A stretch of 64,000 nucleotides of DNA from contig JAHBVL010000001.1 in the NCBI GenBank assembly GCA_019637585.1, forward strand, positions 372,001 to 436,000, written 5' to 3'. A program made the translations under genes and the position numbers. Under the pieces are notes generated by a model that searched no databases, was not told where the DNA came from, and saw nothing but the letters and a program-made list of their open reading frames with translations. This DNA is from Thermomicrobiales bacterium. Lineage in GTDB: Bacteria; Chloroflexota; Chloroflexia; Thermomicrobiales; UBA6265. Below are positions 17,129 to 24,422 of this stretch, one piece after another (within the stretch, counting starts at the first letter, position 1; each line of letters opens with the position of its first letter).

Positions 17129-18687
17129 CCCGGCTTCGCAATTTCCACGCTGCTCGATGGGACGAACCCCTCATTCTGGACAAGGGAACGCCGGGCGAAC
17201 GGGGGTATATCCCACCGGCGGTCGATGCGGGCATCGCCGCAGCGGTGCCCAATCCCGGGTCGCTCATTCCGGAGGAGATGCGCCGGTCCGAGCCACCCCG
17301 GTTGCCCGAGCTGGCGCAGCCCCAGGTGCTCCGCCACTTTCTGCGGCTCTCCCAGATGACGCTGGGGTGTCATGTCACACCCGACGCCAGTCTGGGCACC
17401 TGCACCATGAAGTACAGCCCGCAGGTCAACGAACATCTGACCCGAATGCCCGAGATGAGCGACCTGCATCCCCTGCAGGATGACGCGACCACCCAGGGAA
17501 TGCTCAAGATCATCTACGACTTCGAGCGGATGCTCTGCGAGATCTCCGGTATGGATGCCTTCACCTTCCAGCCGGCGGGCGGATCGACGGCGATCTTCAT
17601 CAATGCCTGCATCATCCGGGCGTATCACCGGGACCGGGGCGAGCTCGAACAGCGCAATGAGATCATCTCCACCGCGTTCTCCCACCCAATCGACTGCGCC
17701 GCGCCGTCGGTGGCTGGATTCCGGGTGATCACCCTGATGCCGGGACCGAACGGCTATCCCGATCTCGACGCTCTGAAGGCAGTGGTTTCGGAGCGGACCG
17801 CCGGATTGATGATGACCAACCCGGAAGATACCGGCATCTTCAATCCCTATGTCAAAGAGTTCACTCGCATCGTGCACGAAGCTGGCGGTCTCTGCGCCTA
17901 CGACCAGGCGAACGCCAACGGCATTCTGGGGATGACGCGAGCCCGCGACACCGGTTTCGATCTCTGCCAGTTCAACCTGCACAAGACCTTCTCGGTTCCG
18001 CATGGTTCGACCGGCGGTTCCTGTGGCGCCGGAGGATGCACGGCCGAGCTTGCCAAATATCTCCCCTCGCCGATGGTCGTGTTCGATGGTGAGCGCTACT
18101 CGTGGGACTACGACCGGCCCGACAGCGTGGGCAAGAGCCGCTCGTTCCACGGCAATCTGCAGGCGGTTCTTCGCTCATACGCGTGGGTCATGGCACACGG
18201 CGCCGAGGGGCTGAGAGCGGTCGCCGAAACAGCGGTGCTGAACAACAACTACCTGAAATCGATGCTCGAGGAGATTCCGGGGATCGACATTCTCTACGAT
18301 TCGCCCGGGCACCGATTGCAGGAAGTCCGGTACAGCTGGCAGCCTCTCCTCGATGAAACTGGTGTGAATACCGAGGATGTCCGTCGCCGAATCACCGACT
18401 TCGGGTTGCAGGGCTATTTCACCAGTCACCACCCGGTGATCGTGCCCGAACCGATGACGCTGGAACCCTCCGAGTCATGGTCGAAGAGCGATCTGGAGGA
18501 GTACGGCGCGGCATTGACCCAGATCGATCAGGAAGCCCGCACCGATCCGGAATTCGTCAAGAGCTCACCCCATGCGTCGTCGGTGCATCGCATTCACGAA
18601 GAAGCCATCGACTCGCCAGACCAGTGGGCGATGACCTGGCGGGGGTGGAAGCGGAAGTACGGGGAGGAGAGGGTGCATAGTGCATAG
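17125..18687 (+). CDS. gcvPB: Glycine dehydrogenase (decarboxylating), subunit 2
   Basis: A 520-residue PLP-carrying half of the P-protein, which decarboxylates glycine and passes the aminomethyl group to the H-protein lipoate. The PLP Schiff-base Lys287 sits in NLHKTFSVPHG, followed by a Gly-rich loop GGSCGAGG. CTMKYSPQVNE and GRAxxxHPxQ-like segments earlier in the protein also match the family. The last residues (RVHSA) and the stop codon are encoded by the first unit of a GTGCATA heptamer array, so a repeat insertion appears to have replaced the native C-terminus. Confidence 0.95.
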   Translation: MTRLRNFHAARWDEPLILDKGTPGERGYIPPAVDAGIAAAVPNPGSLIPEEMRRSEPPRLPELAQPQVLRHFLRLSQMTLGCHVTPDASLGTCTMKYSPQVNEHLTRMPEMSDLHPLQDDATTQGMLKIIYDFERMLCEISGMDAFTFQPAGGSTAIFINACIIRAYHRDRGELEQRNEIISTAFSHPIDCAAPSVAGFRVITLMPGPNGYPDLDALKAVVSERTAGLMMTNPEDTGIFNPYVKEFTRIVHEAGGLCAYDQANANGILGMTRARDTGFDLCQFNLHKTFSVPHGSTGGSCGAGGCTAELAKYLPSPMVVFDGERYSWDYDRPDSVGKSRSFHGNLQAVLRSYAWVMAHGAEGLRAVAETAVLNNNYLKSMLEEIPGIDILYDSPGHRLQEVRYSWQPLLDETGVNTEDVRRRITDFGLQGYFTSHHPVIVPEPMTLEPSESWSKSDLEEYGAALTQIDQEARTDPEFVKSSPHASSVHRIHEEAIDSPDQWAMTWRGWKRKYGEERVHSA

Positions 18688-18806
18688 TGCGTGGTGCATA
18701 GAGCCGGGCGACTGTGGATTCGGTCAGCCTCGATCGTCTCTTCTGGCGGGCTACGTGTCTCAACGGGCCATCGCCATGCACTATGCACTACAAACTATGC
18801 ACTCAT
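18672..18806. repeat. Gene-less cassette bounded by inverted GTGCATA heptamer arrays
   Basis: The left array reads gtgcatagtgcatagtgcg... and the right array atgcactatgcact...ctatgcactc, i.e. the same 7-mer inverted. About 70 bp lie between (cgggcgactgtggattcgg onward). No gene or clear hairpin is seen inside. The left array codes for the GcvPB C-terminus and stop; the right one ends one base before the next ATG. Confidence 0.78.
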
Positions 18807-18807
18807 C

Positions 18808-20034
18808 ATGAAACGCATCGGATTGATCGTCAATCCCATCGCCGGGATGGGCGGCAGGGTTGGGCTCAAGGGGACTGATGGTCCCGCCGCGCTCGAACAA
18901 GCGCGGGCGCTCGGCGCGACGCCGCTCTCCGGCGAACGGGCCCGGCAGGCTCTGGCCGTTTTGCGGGAGAGACTCGGCGACGATCTCCTGCTTCTCGCCG
19001 CCCCGGGTCCCATGGGCGCCGATATCGCCGAATCCCTCGGCATCGCCACGCGCGTGCCCCCCTCTCCCGACCGCGGGAGAGGGGCCGGGGGTGAGGGGGA
19101 AGACGGCAAGACGGCAAGGCGGCAAGACGGCGAGAAGGAGGGCGACTTGCTCCCCTCTCCCGCAGTCGGGAGAGGGGCTGGGGGTGAGGGATGTACCTCC
19201 TCCGCTGACACCCAGACAGCGGTCGCCGCAATTTTGGCGGAAGGGGTCGACCTCCTCCTTTTCGCCGGCGGCGACGGTACCGCCCGCGACGTCTACGCCG
19301 CCGCGGGGACTGGTCCACCGGTGCTGGGCATCCCCACCGGAGTGAAGATGCACTCGGCCGTCTATGCCACGACCCCCCGGGCAGCCGGCGAGGCCGCGGC
19401 TGCCTTCCTGACGGCCGCGAAACCGCAGCTGCGCGAGTCGGAAGTGATGGACATCGACGAAGAGGCGTTTCGGCAGGGACGCCTCTCGGCCCGGTTGTTC
19501 GGTTACCTGATGGTTCCCTATCAGCGAACCTTGGTGCAGAGTCTGAAATCGGGCAGCACGTCGGGCGAAGCGGATCTGACCGGCATCGCCACCGACATCG
19601 CCGAACGGATGCGCGACGGCGCTCTCTGGATCATCGGTCCAGGGACGACGACCCGCGCGATCGCCGCTCGCCTGGGCGTACCGAAAACGCTCCTCGGCGT
19701 CGATCTCTACTCGCGGGGAGAGCTCGTCGCGTCGGACGCGACCGAGCAGACCATCCTCCGCCATCTCGACGGCGTTCCGGCTCACATTGTGGTGACGCCG
19801 ATCGGCGGTCAGGGCTACCTGTTCGGCCGGGGGAATCAACAGTTCAGCCCGGAGGTTATCCGCCGGGTGGACAAGAGCAACATCGTGGTCGTGTCCACCC
19901 TGGCCAAACTGACCGGACTCGCCGGCGCCCCCCTCCTCGTCGACACCGGCGATCCCACCCTCGACGCCGAGCTGGCCGGATATATGCGGGTGGTGACGGG
20001 ATTCCGGCAGGAGTCGGTGCAGCGGGTTCTGTGA
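18808..20034 (+). CDS. AcoX/NAD-kinase-like protein with in-frame repeat insertion
   Basis: A 408-residue protein from the ATG at 18808, where KRIGLIVNPIAGMGGRVG is the expected N-terminus of the ATP-NAD kinase-like AcoX group. FAGGDGTARD (GGDGT at 154-158) is the nucleotide-binding motif. PVLGIPTGVKMHS follows as in homologues. Residues about 84-129 (bases 19057-19194) are Arg/Gly-rich and encoded by two copies of the B hairpin repeat around an octamer array, so they are an insertion into a normally about 360-residue protein. Phosphorylation of NAD or of another substrate is possible; AcoX function is poorly defined. Confidence 0.85.
   Translation: MKRIGLIVNPIAGMGGRVGLKGTDGPAALEQARALGATPLSGERARQALAVLRERLGDDLLLLAAPGPMGADIAESLGIATRVPPSPDRGRGAGGEGEDGKTARRQDGEKEGDLLPSPAVGRGAGGEGCTSSADTQTAVAAILAEGVDLLLFAGGDGTARDVYAAAGTGPPVLGIPTGVKMHSAVYATTPRAAGEAAAAFLTAAKPQLRESEVMDIDEEAFRQGRLSARLFGYLMVPYQRTLVQSLKSGSTSGEADLTGIATDIAERMRDGALWIIGPGTTTRAIAARLGVPKTLLGVDLYSRGELVASDATEQTILRHLDGVPAHIVVTPIGGQGYLFGRGNQQFSPEVIRRVDKSNIVVVSTLAKLTGLAGAPLLVDTGDPTLDAELAGYMRVVTGFRQESVQRVL
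19057..19194 (+). repeat. B-octamer-B repeat inserted in frame inside a coding sequence
   Basis: Two B hairpins (19060-19097 and 19151-19191) flank an array of 8-mers (gacggcaa, gacggcaa, ggcggcaa, gacggcga). The block keeps the reading frame and adds about 46 residues ahead of the GGDGT motif in the AcoX-like protein. It shows this repeat family can enter coding DNA. Confidence 0.85.
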
Positions 20035-20035
20035 G

Positions 20036-20217
20036 CCGGCGGCTGGCAGCGGGCAGCCGGCAGCACGACGAGGACGGTCGAGCACTTGTGGCCCGCGCTG
20101 CTGGCAACAGGTAGTCGAGACAGGAGGAACTCAATCGGATGTTCAAAATAATCGCGGACTGCCGGTCACCGGCTAATCCCATCTCACTGCCTGCTGCCTG
20201 CTGCCGGCTGCCCGCTC
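20036..20217. repeat. Gene-less cassette bounded by inverted GGCAGCN heptamer arrays
   Basis: Left array (20036-20067): ggcagcg, ggcagcc, ggcagca units. Right array (20186-20217): ctgcctgctgcctgctgccggctgccc, the same units inverted. About 118 bp separate them, including gaggaactcaatcggatg, with no supported gene. It fills the whole gap between the AcoX-like gene and the enolase-superfamily gene and ends one base before the latter's ATG. Confidence 0.78.
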
Positions 20218-20218
20218 C

Positions 20219-21313
20219 ATGAGAATCTCCTCCATCGACACCTACCTCCTCGAAGTCCCCTTCCGCGAGCCCTTCGTCGTCTGGCGGGGGGCGATTCCGG
20301 CCAAGCAGTTCGTCCTGGTGAAGATCACGACGGATGATGGGCTGGAAGGGTGGGGCGAAGCGGCGCCATTTCTCTTCTATGCCCCGGAAACGGCGCAGGA
20401 TGTCCTCTCGATGATCCGCGACGTGATGGCCGCGGAGTTGATCGGGCGCGATCCGCGTGATGTTCGGGCCATCGCCGGTCACTTTTCGATGCTCGACGGG
20501 CATGAGTTCGCCAAGGCGGCGGTCGAAACTGCGCTCTGGGATCTGACCGGCAAAGCGCACGGATTGCCGGTCTATCGGCTATTCGGCGGTCCGGTTCGGG
20601 AGAGTGTCCCGCTGCTGACCGTGCTGCACAGCGGCGAACCGGCCGAAATGGCCGAGGAAGCTCGCAGCTGGATCGATCGCGGTGTCCGTCACCTTAAGCT
20701 CAAAATCGGTTTCGGGGTCGACCGGGACGAGGCGATGGCCGCGGCGGTGCGGGAAGCGGTTGGCCCGGGTATTCCGATTCGGGCCGACGCCGAGGAGAGC
20801 TACCAGCGGAAAGAAGCGCTGCAGGTCGGTCGCCGGCTGGCGAAATACGATCTGGAGCTGATCAGCCAGCCGGTCGCCCGCACCGATTGGGAGGGGATGG
20901 CGTTTCTCCGGCAGCAACTGGAAACACCGGTGCTTGCCGACGAAGGAGTGCACAGTCCACATGATGTCATGACCTGTGTCCGGCACGAAGCGGCCGATAT
21001 GGTCAACATCAAAGTGCTGAAGAGTGGCGGCGCGCTCCAGTCGATGGCCATGGCCGCCATCTGTGACGCCAACCACCTGCCGATCGTCATCGGCAGCATG
21101 ATCGAATGCGGCATCGGCACCCTGATGGGCGCCCACGTGGCCCTGGCCATGCCCGGTGTTTTCTCCACCGAACTTTGCGGTCCATTCCTGATGATTGACC
21201 ACCTGCTGGATACACCACTCCGCATCGAAGAGGGTCACCTCTGGCTCAGCGACGCGCCCGGTCTCGGCGCGGCGGTCGATGTCGATCGGATCGAGCAGTA
21301 TCGGGTTGGGTAG
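20219..21313 (+). CDS. Enolase-superfamily enzyme (mandelate racemase/MLE type), atypical metal site
   Basis: A 364-residue protein of the muconate-lactonising/dipeptide-epimerase subgroup. The KxK base pair is K160-L-K162, the first metal ligand is Asp190 (RADAEES), the third is Asp241 (LADEGV), and the opposite-face Lys265 is in NIKVLKSGG. The second ligand, normally Glu in an EQP motif, is Ser216 here (LISQPV). The N-terminal capping domain and loop (WRGAIPAKQFVLVKI) look complete. Likely an epimerase or cycloisomerase with altered Mg2+ binding. A decayed copy of its last about 48 codons lies at 22893-23036. Confidence 0.85.
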   Translation: MRISSIDTYLLEVPFREPFVVWRGAIPAKQFVLVKITTDDGLEGWGEAAPFLFYAPETAQDVLSMIRDVMAAELIGRDPRDVRAIAGHFSMLDGHEFAKAAVETALWDLTGKAHGLPVYRLFGGPVRESVPLLTVLHSGEPAEMAEEARSWIDRGVRHLKLKIGFGVDRDEAMAAAVREAVGPGIPIRADAEESYQRKEALQVGRRLAKYDLELISQPVARTDWEGMAFLRQQLETPVLADEGVHSPHDVMTCVRHEAADMVNIKVLKSGGALQSMAMAAICDANHLPIVIGSMIECGIGTLMGAHVALAMPGVFSTELCGPFLMIDHLLDTPLRIEEGHLWLSDAPGLGAAVDVDRIEQYRVG

Positions 21314-21315
21314 GG

Positions 21316-21798
21316 CTATGTCGCGCGATCGTGCCGCTGCGCCACCTGAACAAGCCACTTGCGTAGGAACTGCTCCTGCTCGGCCGTTAGGTCGGCCGCG
21401 AGTTCCCGATCCAGTGCCCGTACGCGCTCGCGACTCTGATTGAGCAAATCCAGACCCTCTTCTGTCAGTTCCAGACGTTGTCGTCTGGCGTTTGCCGGAT
21501 CGTTTGCCCGGTGCAAGCGCCCCGCCTTTTCCAGATTGGCGACGATCACCGACATCGTCTGGGGCGTGAGCATAGCCGCGCGGGCGAGATCGGCGCCGGA
21601 CGATCCGGGATACGCATGGATCAGGGTCATGACCAGGAATTGCGGCTGTGTCACCCCCAGGTCTTCCAGTGCCCGCTCGGTTGCCTGGCGATTGGCAGCC
21701 ACTGCCTGTCGCATGAGGTACCCCAGGTATCCGGACTCGCCGCGCTTCCCCTCTCCAATTTCCGGAACTGGCTGCATCGTGTCCGCCTCATCGTTCAT
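21316..21798 (-). CDS. MarR-family transcriptional regulator
   Basis: A 160-residue winged-helix repressor. The recognition region reads SGADLARAAMLTPQTMSVIVANLEKAG, followed by the wing HRANDPANARRQRLELTEEG with the Asp-x-Arg pattern typical of MarR. Helices at both ends would form the dimer. It is transcribed divergently from an EamA exporter, with a palindrome between them, so it probably represses both and is relieved by a small-molecule ligand. Its 3' end is 3 bases from the convergent enolase-type gene stop. Confidence 0.92.
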   Translation of the reverse strand: MNDEADTMQPVPEIGEGKRGESGYLGYLMRQAVAANRQATERALEDLGVTQPQFLVMTLIHAYPGSSGADLARAAMLTPQTMSVIVANLEKAGRLHRANDPANARRQRLELTEEGLDLLNQSRERVRALDRELAADLTAEQEQFLRKWLVQVAQRHDRAT

Positions 21799-21805
21799 TT
21801 GACAA

Positions 21806-21840
21806 TGATATCAGACTACTGATATAAGAGCACTGATATT
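21806..21840. promoter_or_regulatory. Palindromic operator for the MarR-type regulator
   Basis: atatcag-acta-ctgatat (21808-21825) is a perfect 7-bp inverted repeat, and a third half-site ctgatat lies at 21833-21839. The site is 10 bases upstream of marR's start and about 75 upstream of the exporter, a usual place for MarR autoregulation. Confidence 0.72.
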
Positions 21841-21913
21841 CATTCGTGGCGCCGAGCGACCTCGACCATGTCTGCCACAATCCGCTACCGCTTTCAGGTG
21901 ATACGAGAAACCG

Positions 21914-22840
21914 ATGTCCACGCGTTATCGTGATACCGCCATTCTCATTCTCCTCGCAGCACTCTGGGGCTTTTCCTACATCTTCATCCGGGTGGCGGTG
22001 CCCGCGTTCGGACCGATCGGGCTGTCGCTGGCCCGGGTCGGGATCGGTGCAGTCGGCATCCTGGGCTGGATGGCGGTTTCGGGATCGCTCGATCAGATTC
22101 CGCGAATCGATCGCCGTTTCCTGATCCTCGCTGTCCTCAACGCCGTGATCCCGTACGCGCTGATCGCCTTCGCCGAACTGCACGTTTCGGCGTCGTTCGC
22201 GGCGATCGCCAGCGCCATCACACCGCTGTTCACTGCCGTGATCGTCGCGGTGATGGCGCGAGAACGATTGGGCGGCGGGTTGGCGACCGGGTTGGCGGCT
22301 GGCATTGGTGGGGTCGGCATTCTGGTCGGCTGGAGTCCGATCCCTTTTTCCGGCATCGTGCTGCTGGCGGTGCTGGCCCTGCTGATCGCGTATCTCTCCT
22401 ATGGTGCAGCGGGGGTCTATGCCAAGCGGAATCTGGCCGGGACTTCCTCGTTGGGTATGGCGATGGGTCAGCAGCTGGCGGCGACATTTCTGCTGGTGCC
22501 GATCGGCGCCGGATCGATGGCGGTCGGCGAGGCGGACAAGGCGATGTCGCTCAATCCGATTCTGGCGACGATCGCACTCGGTCTGATCTGCACGGCGTTT
22601 GCCTATCTCCTCTATTTCCACCTGATCAAGGCAATCGGACCGGTCCGGACGTCGTCCGTCACCTTTCTGATCCCGCCCTTCGGCATTCTGTGGGGCTGGC
22701 TCTTCCTGGACGAGCACATCAAGCCGTCGATGATCGTCGGACTGGCCCTGATCCTCGTCAGCATCCGACTCGTCAACCGTCCCACTTCAGCCAAGCCCCA
22801 CGAGGCATCGGCCACTGAAATCGTTTCTGAAACAGCTTGA
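21914..22840 (+). CDS. EamA/DMT-family transporter
   Basis: A 308-residue membrane protein with about ten hydrophobic helices arranged as two EamA repeats. The first begins LILLAALWGFSYIFIRVA and the second about residue 155; the typical ends FAYLLYFHLIKAIGPVRTSS and PPFGILWGWLFLDEH are clear. Members export metabolites such as amino acids or drugs. The divergent MarR gene and the palindrome between suggest ligand-induced expression. The substrate is unknown. Confidence 0.9.
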   Translation: MSTRYRDTAILILLAALWGFSYIFIRVAVPAFGPIGLSLARVGIGAVGILGWMAVSGSLDQIPRIDRRFLILAVLNAVIPYALIAFAELHVSASFAAIASAITPLFTAVIVAVMARERLGGGLATGLAAGIGGVGILVGWSPIPFSGIVLLAVLALLIAYLSYGAAGVYAKRNLAGTSSLGMAMGQQLAATFLLVPIGAGSMAVGEADKAMSLNPILATIALGLICTAFAYLLYFHLIKAIGPVRTSSVTFLIPPFGILWGWLFLDEHIKPSMIVGLALILVSIRLVNRPTSAKPHEASATEIVSETA

Positions 22841-22883
22841 ACCGGCCACTTGCTCGACGTCGCTTGGCTGGCGAGACCGGGTC

Positions 22884-23036
22884 TTGTGTCTCCTCACCGA
22901 GCTTTGTGGTCCGTTGCTGACGATCGACCACCTGCTGGGCATGCCTCTCCGCATCGAAGAGAGTCATCTCTGGCTCAATGACGCGCCCGGCCTCGCAGCG
23001 GCGGTCGATGGGATCGAGCGGTATCGGATTGGGTAG
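22884..23036 (+). pseudogene. Remnant of an enolase-superfamily gene (C-terminus only)
   Basis: From 22893 to the stop at 23034-23036 the frame encodes LTELCGPLLTIDHLLGMPLR and continues to YRIG, closely matching the last about 48 residues of the enolase-type gene at 20219-21313 (TELCGPFLMIDHLLDTPLR ... YRVG). Homology fades with small indels just upstream, and no start or active-site region is present. It is a diverged duplicate 1.6 kb from its relative, beyond the marR-eamA pair. Confidence 0.82.
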
Positions 23037-23058
23037 TTGGGAACGGCGGGGATCGAGG

Positions 23059-23136
23059 ATCCGCCAGACAGGGCGGATAAATCGAAACCCCAGGGTCGTC
23101 AGCTTCGCCCGAAGACGAGTGATGGATACCCTGGGG
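23059..23136 (+). other. Two stable hairpins in the leader of the HEPN gene
   Basis: atccgcc-agacag-ggcggat (23059-23078) is a perfect 7-bp hairpin. ccccagggt (23088-23096) pairs exactly with accctgggg (23128-23136), enclosing a shorter cgtc...gacg stem. A TATACT -10-like hexamer at 23150-23155 follows, 35 bases before the proposed TTG start. These could end upstream transcription or form a small structured RNA; there is no T-tract. Confidence 0.45.
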
Positions 23137-23189
23137 ACTACGGGTTCATTATACTGCTACTCTCCTCTGACATCAAACGGGGGTTAGCT

Positions 23190-23915
23190 TTGGTAGCCCA
23201 GTTTCTAGCTGAGTTCGAACGTGGAATCTCACCAGCGCGGTTCGCTCCGTACGTTGCTGTCGGTCAGTCACAATTCGATGCTGCGGTGGATTATTACTGG
23301 AACATGGCGCTCTCAGAAGCGCTTTATCCAGCATTGGCTACCCTGGAGATTGCTCTTCGCAACACTATTCACGACACGTTCACAGATCAGCAGAATGGTA
23401 ATGACTTCTGGTTCAAAGTCATTCTCGAGCCGAGCCAGCTACGTGAGTATGCGGGCACCCACGCTCACCTGATTCGAAACGGAGTAACATCTCCTCCAGC
23501 AGGCAAGATTGTTGCTGAGCTCAGCTTCGGCTTCTGGACCTCAATTCTCAGTAAGCTCTACCACCAAGTTTGGGCGGACAATAAGTTTTCCCTCATATAT
23601 ACGGCCTTCCCACACCTCCCGCATATGGCCAACCCACGACATGCGGTCTACGATCGATGCAATGACATCCGCCTCCTCCGCAATCGGGTGATGCATTATG
23701 AGCCGATCGCCAAGGGAATGACCTTCCAAGGTCGCAAGAACCAGCGGCTCACATTTTCAGTTGATCAGCTTCATGACCAGATTCTCGAGGCAATCGACTG
23801 GATCAATCCAACAGTGAGGAGAGCCGTTCAATGCGTTGATCGATTCGATGCCATATCTACGGCCGGACGGGCCGACATCGAGCTGAAGATCAGAAATGAA
23901 TTCCGAATCCCCTAG
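23190..23915 (+). CDS. Abi-like HEPN-domain protein
   Basis: Starting at TTG 23190, 7 bases after cgggggt, the protein has 241 residues; the frame is open upstream but lacks a better site. ISPARFAPY, then LSEALYPALATLEIALRNTI and RLLRNRVMHYEPI fit Abi-like abortive-infection proteins. RNRVMH gives the R-x4-H catalytic motif of HEPN ribonucleases. Codon use and base composition are less GC-rich than its neighbours, as expected for an acquired defence gene. It is bordered by an enolase-gene remnant and a decayed toxin-antitoxin pair. A phage-defence role is inferred from family. Confidence 0.72.
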   Translation: MVAQFLAEFERGISPARFAPYVAVGQSQFDAAVDYYWNMALSEALYPALATLEIALRNTIHDTFTDQQNGNDFWFKVILEPSQLREYAGTHAHLIRNGVTSPPAGKIVAELSFGFWTSILSKLYHQVWADNKFSLIYTAFPHLPHMANPRHAVYDRCNDIRLLRNRVMHYEPIAKGMTFQGRKNQRLTFSVDQLHDQILEAIDWINPTVRRAVQCVDRFDAISTAGRADIELKIRNEFRIP

Positions 23916-23964
23916 CGGTACAACTTGAAACAGCCAGCCAGCGCCACCACTGCTGCTCGACCCA

Positions 23965-24090
23965 TCATTCAGAGTGTGTAGGACTGACGCGGACAACCAC
24001 GCAACTCTTGTGATTGGCGCTCGCGTGATCCGGAACCGCACCCGCGGTGTTGTAACCAGCGATGACGACAGATGTATCGAGGGTGATCAA
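23965..24090 (-). pseudogene. Truncated PIN-domain toxin
   Basis: Read on the minus strand from a TTG at 24088-24090, the 41 codons begin ITLDTSVVIAGYNTAGAVPD, the N-terminus of a PIN-domain protein with its first catalytic Asp. The frame then stops; the other acidic residues are missing. It lies 23 bases after the RHH-type antitoxin gene stop, where a complete VapC would be expected. Confidence 0.72.
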
Positions 24091-24113
24091 TCAGACCGCC
24101 AATGCGCTTCCAG

Positions 24114-24311
24114 TCAGGCCTCGTCATCGGCGCCACGAACGGATTCGTCGTGAACGGAACCAAAGAAGGACGGCAACCCTTGTCGCTGACGGGCTGCGTA
24201 GAGAACCAATCCGTCACGAATGACCTCTGATTCCGTGCGATCTTCGCGCTGGGCGATCTCCTTCAGATTGGCAACGAGTTCTTCTTCAAGATAGAGAGCC
24301 GTCGTTTTCAT
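24114..24311 (-). CDS. Ribbon-helix-helix (CopG-type) antitoxin-like protein
   Basis: A 65-residue protein from the ATG at 24309-24311; an upstream in-frame start adds ten unconserved residues. KTTALYLEEELVANLKEIA then EDRTESEVIRDGLVLY is the beta-strand plus two-helix pattern of RHH DNA-binding proteins. RHH antitoxins repress their own operon and neutralise PIN toxins. Its partner downstream is truncated, so it is a solitary antitoxin. Confidence 0.82.
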   Translation of the reverse strand: MKTTALYLEEELVANLKEIAQREDRTESEVIRDGLVLYAARQRQGLPSFFGSVHDESVRGADDEA

Positions 24312-24422
24312 GGTCGAAACCTCTGGCGAACGATGCCCCATTCATCCAGTTGCATTAGTCGCCGCCGGGGGGACTCCACAACTTCGACTCTCGGACAGCA
24401 TAACTGAGTCTTGCCATCTGCT

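Noticed and set aside
23190-23915. HEPN-MNT toxin-antitoxin pair
   Set aside because: No nucleotidyltransferase gene lies next to the HEPN gene; the nearby small genes are RHH and PIN types in the other direction.
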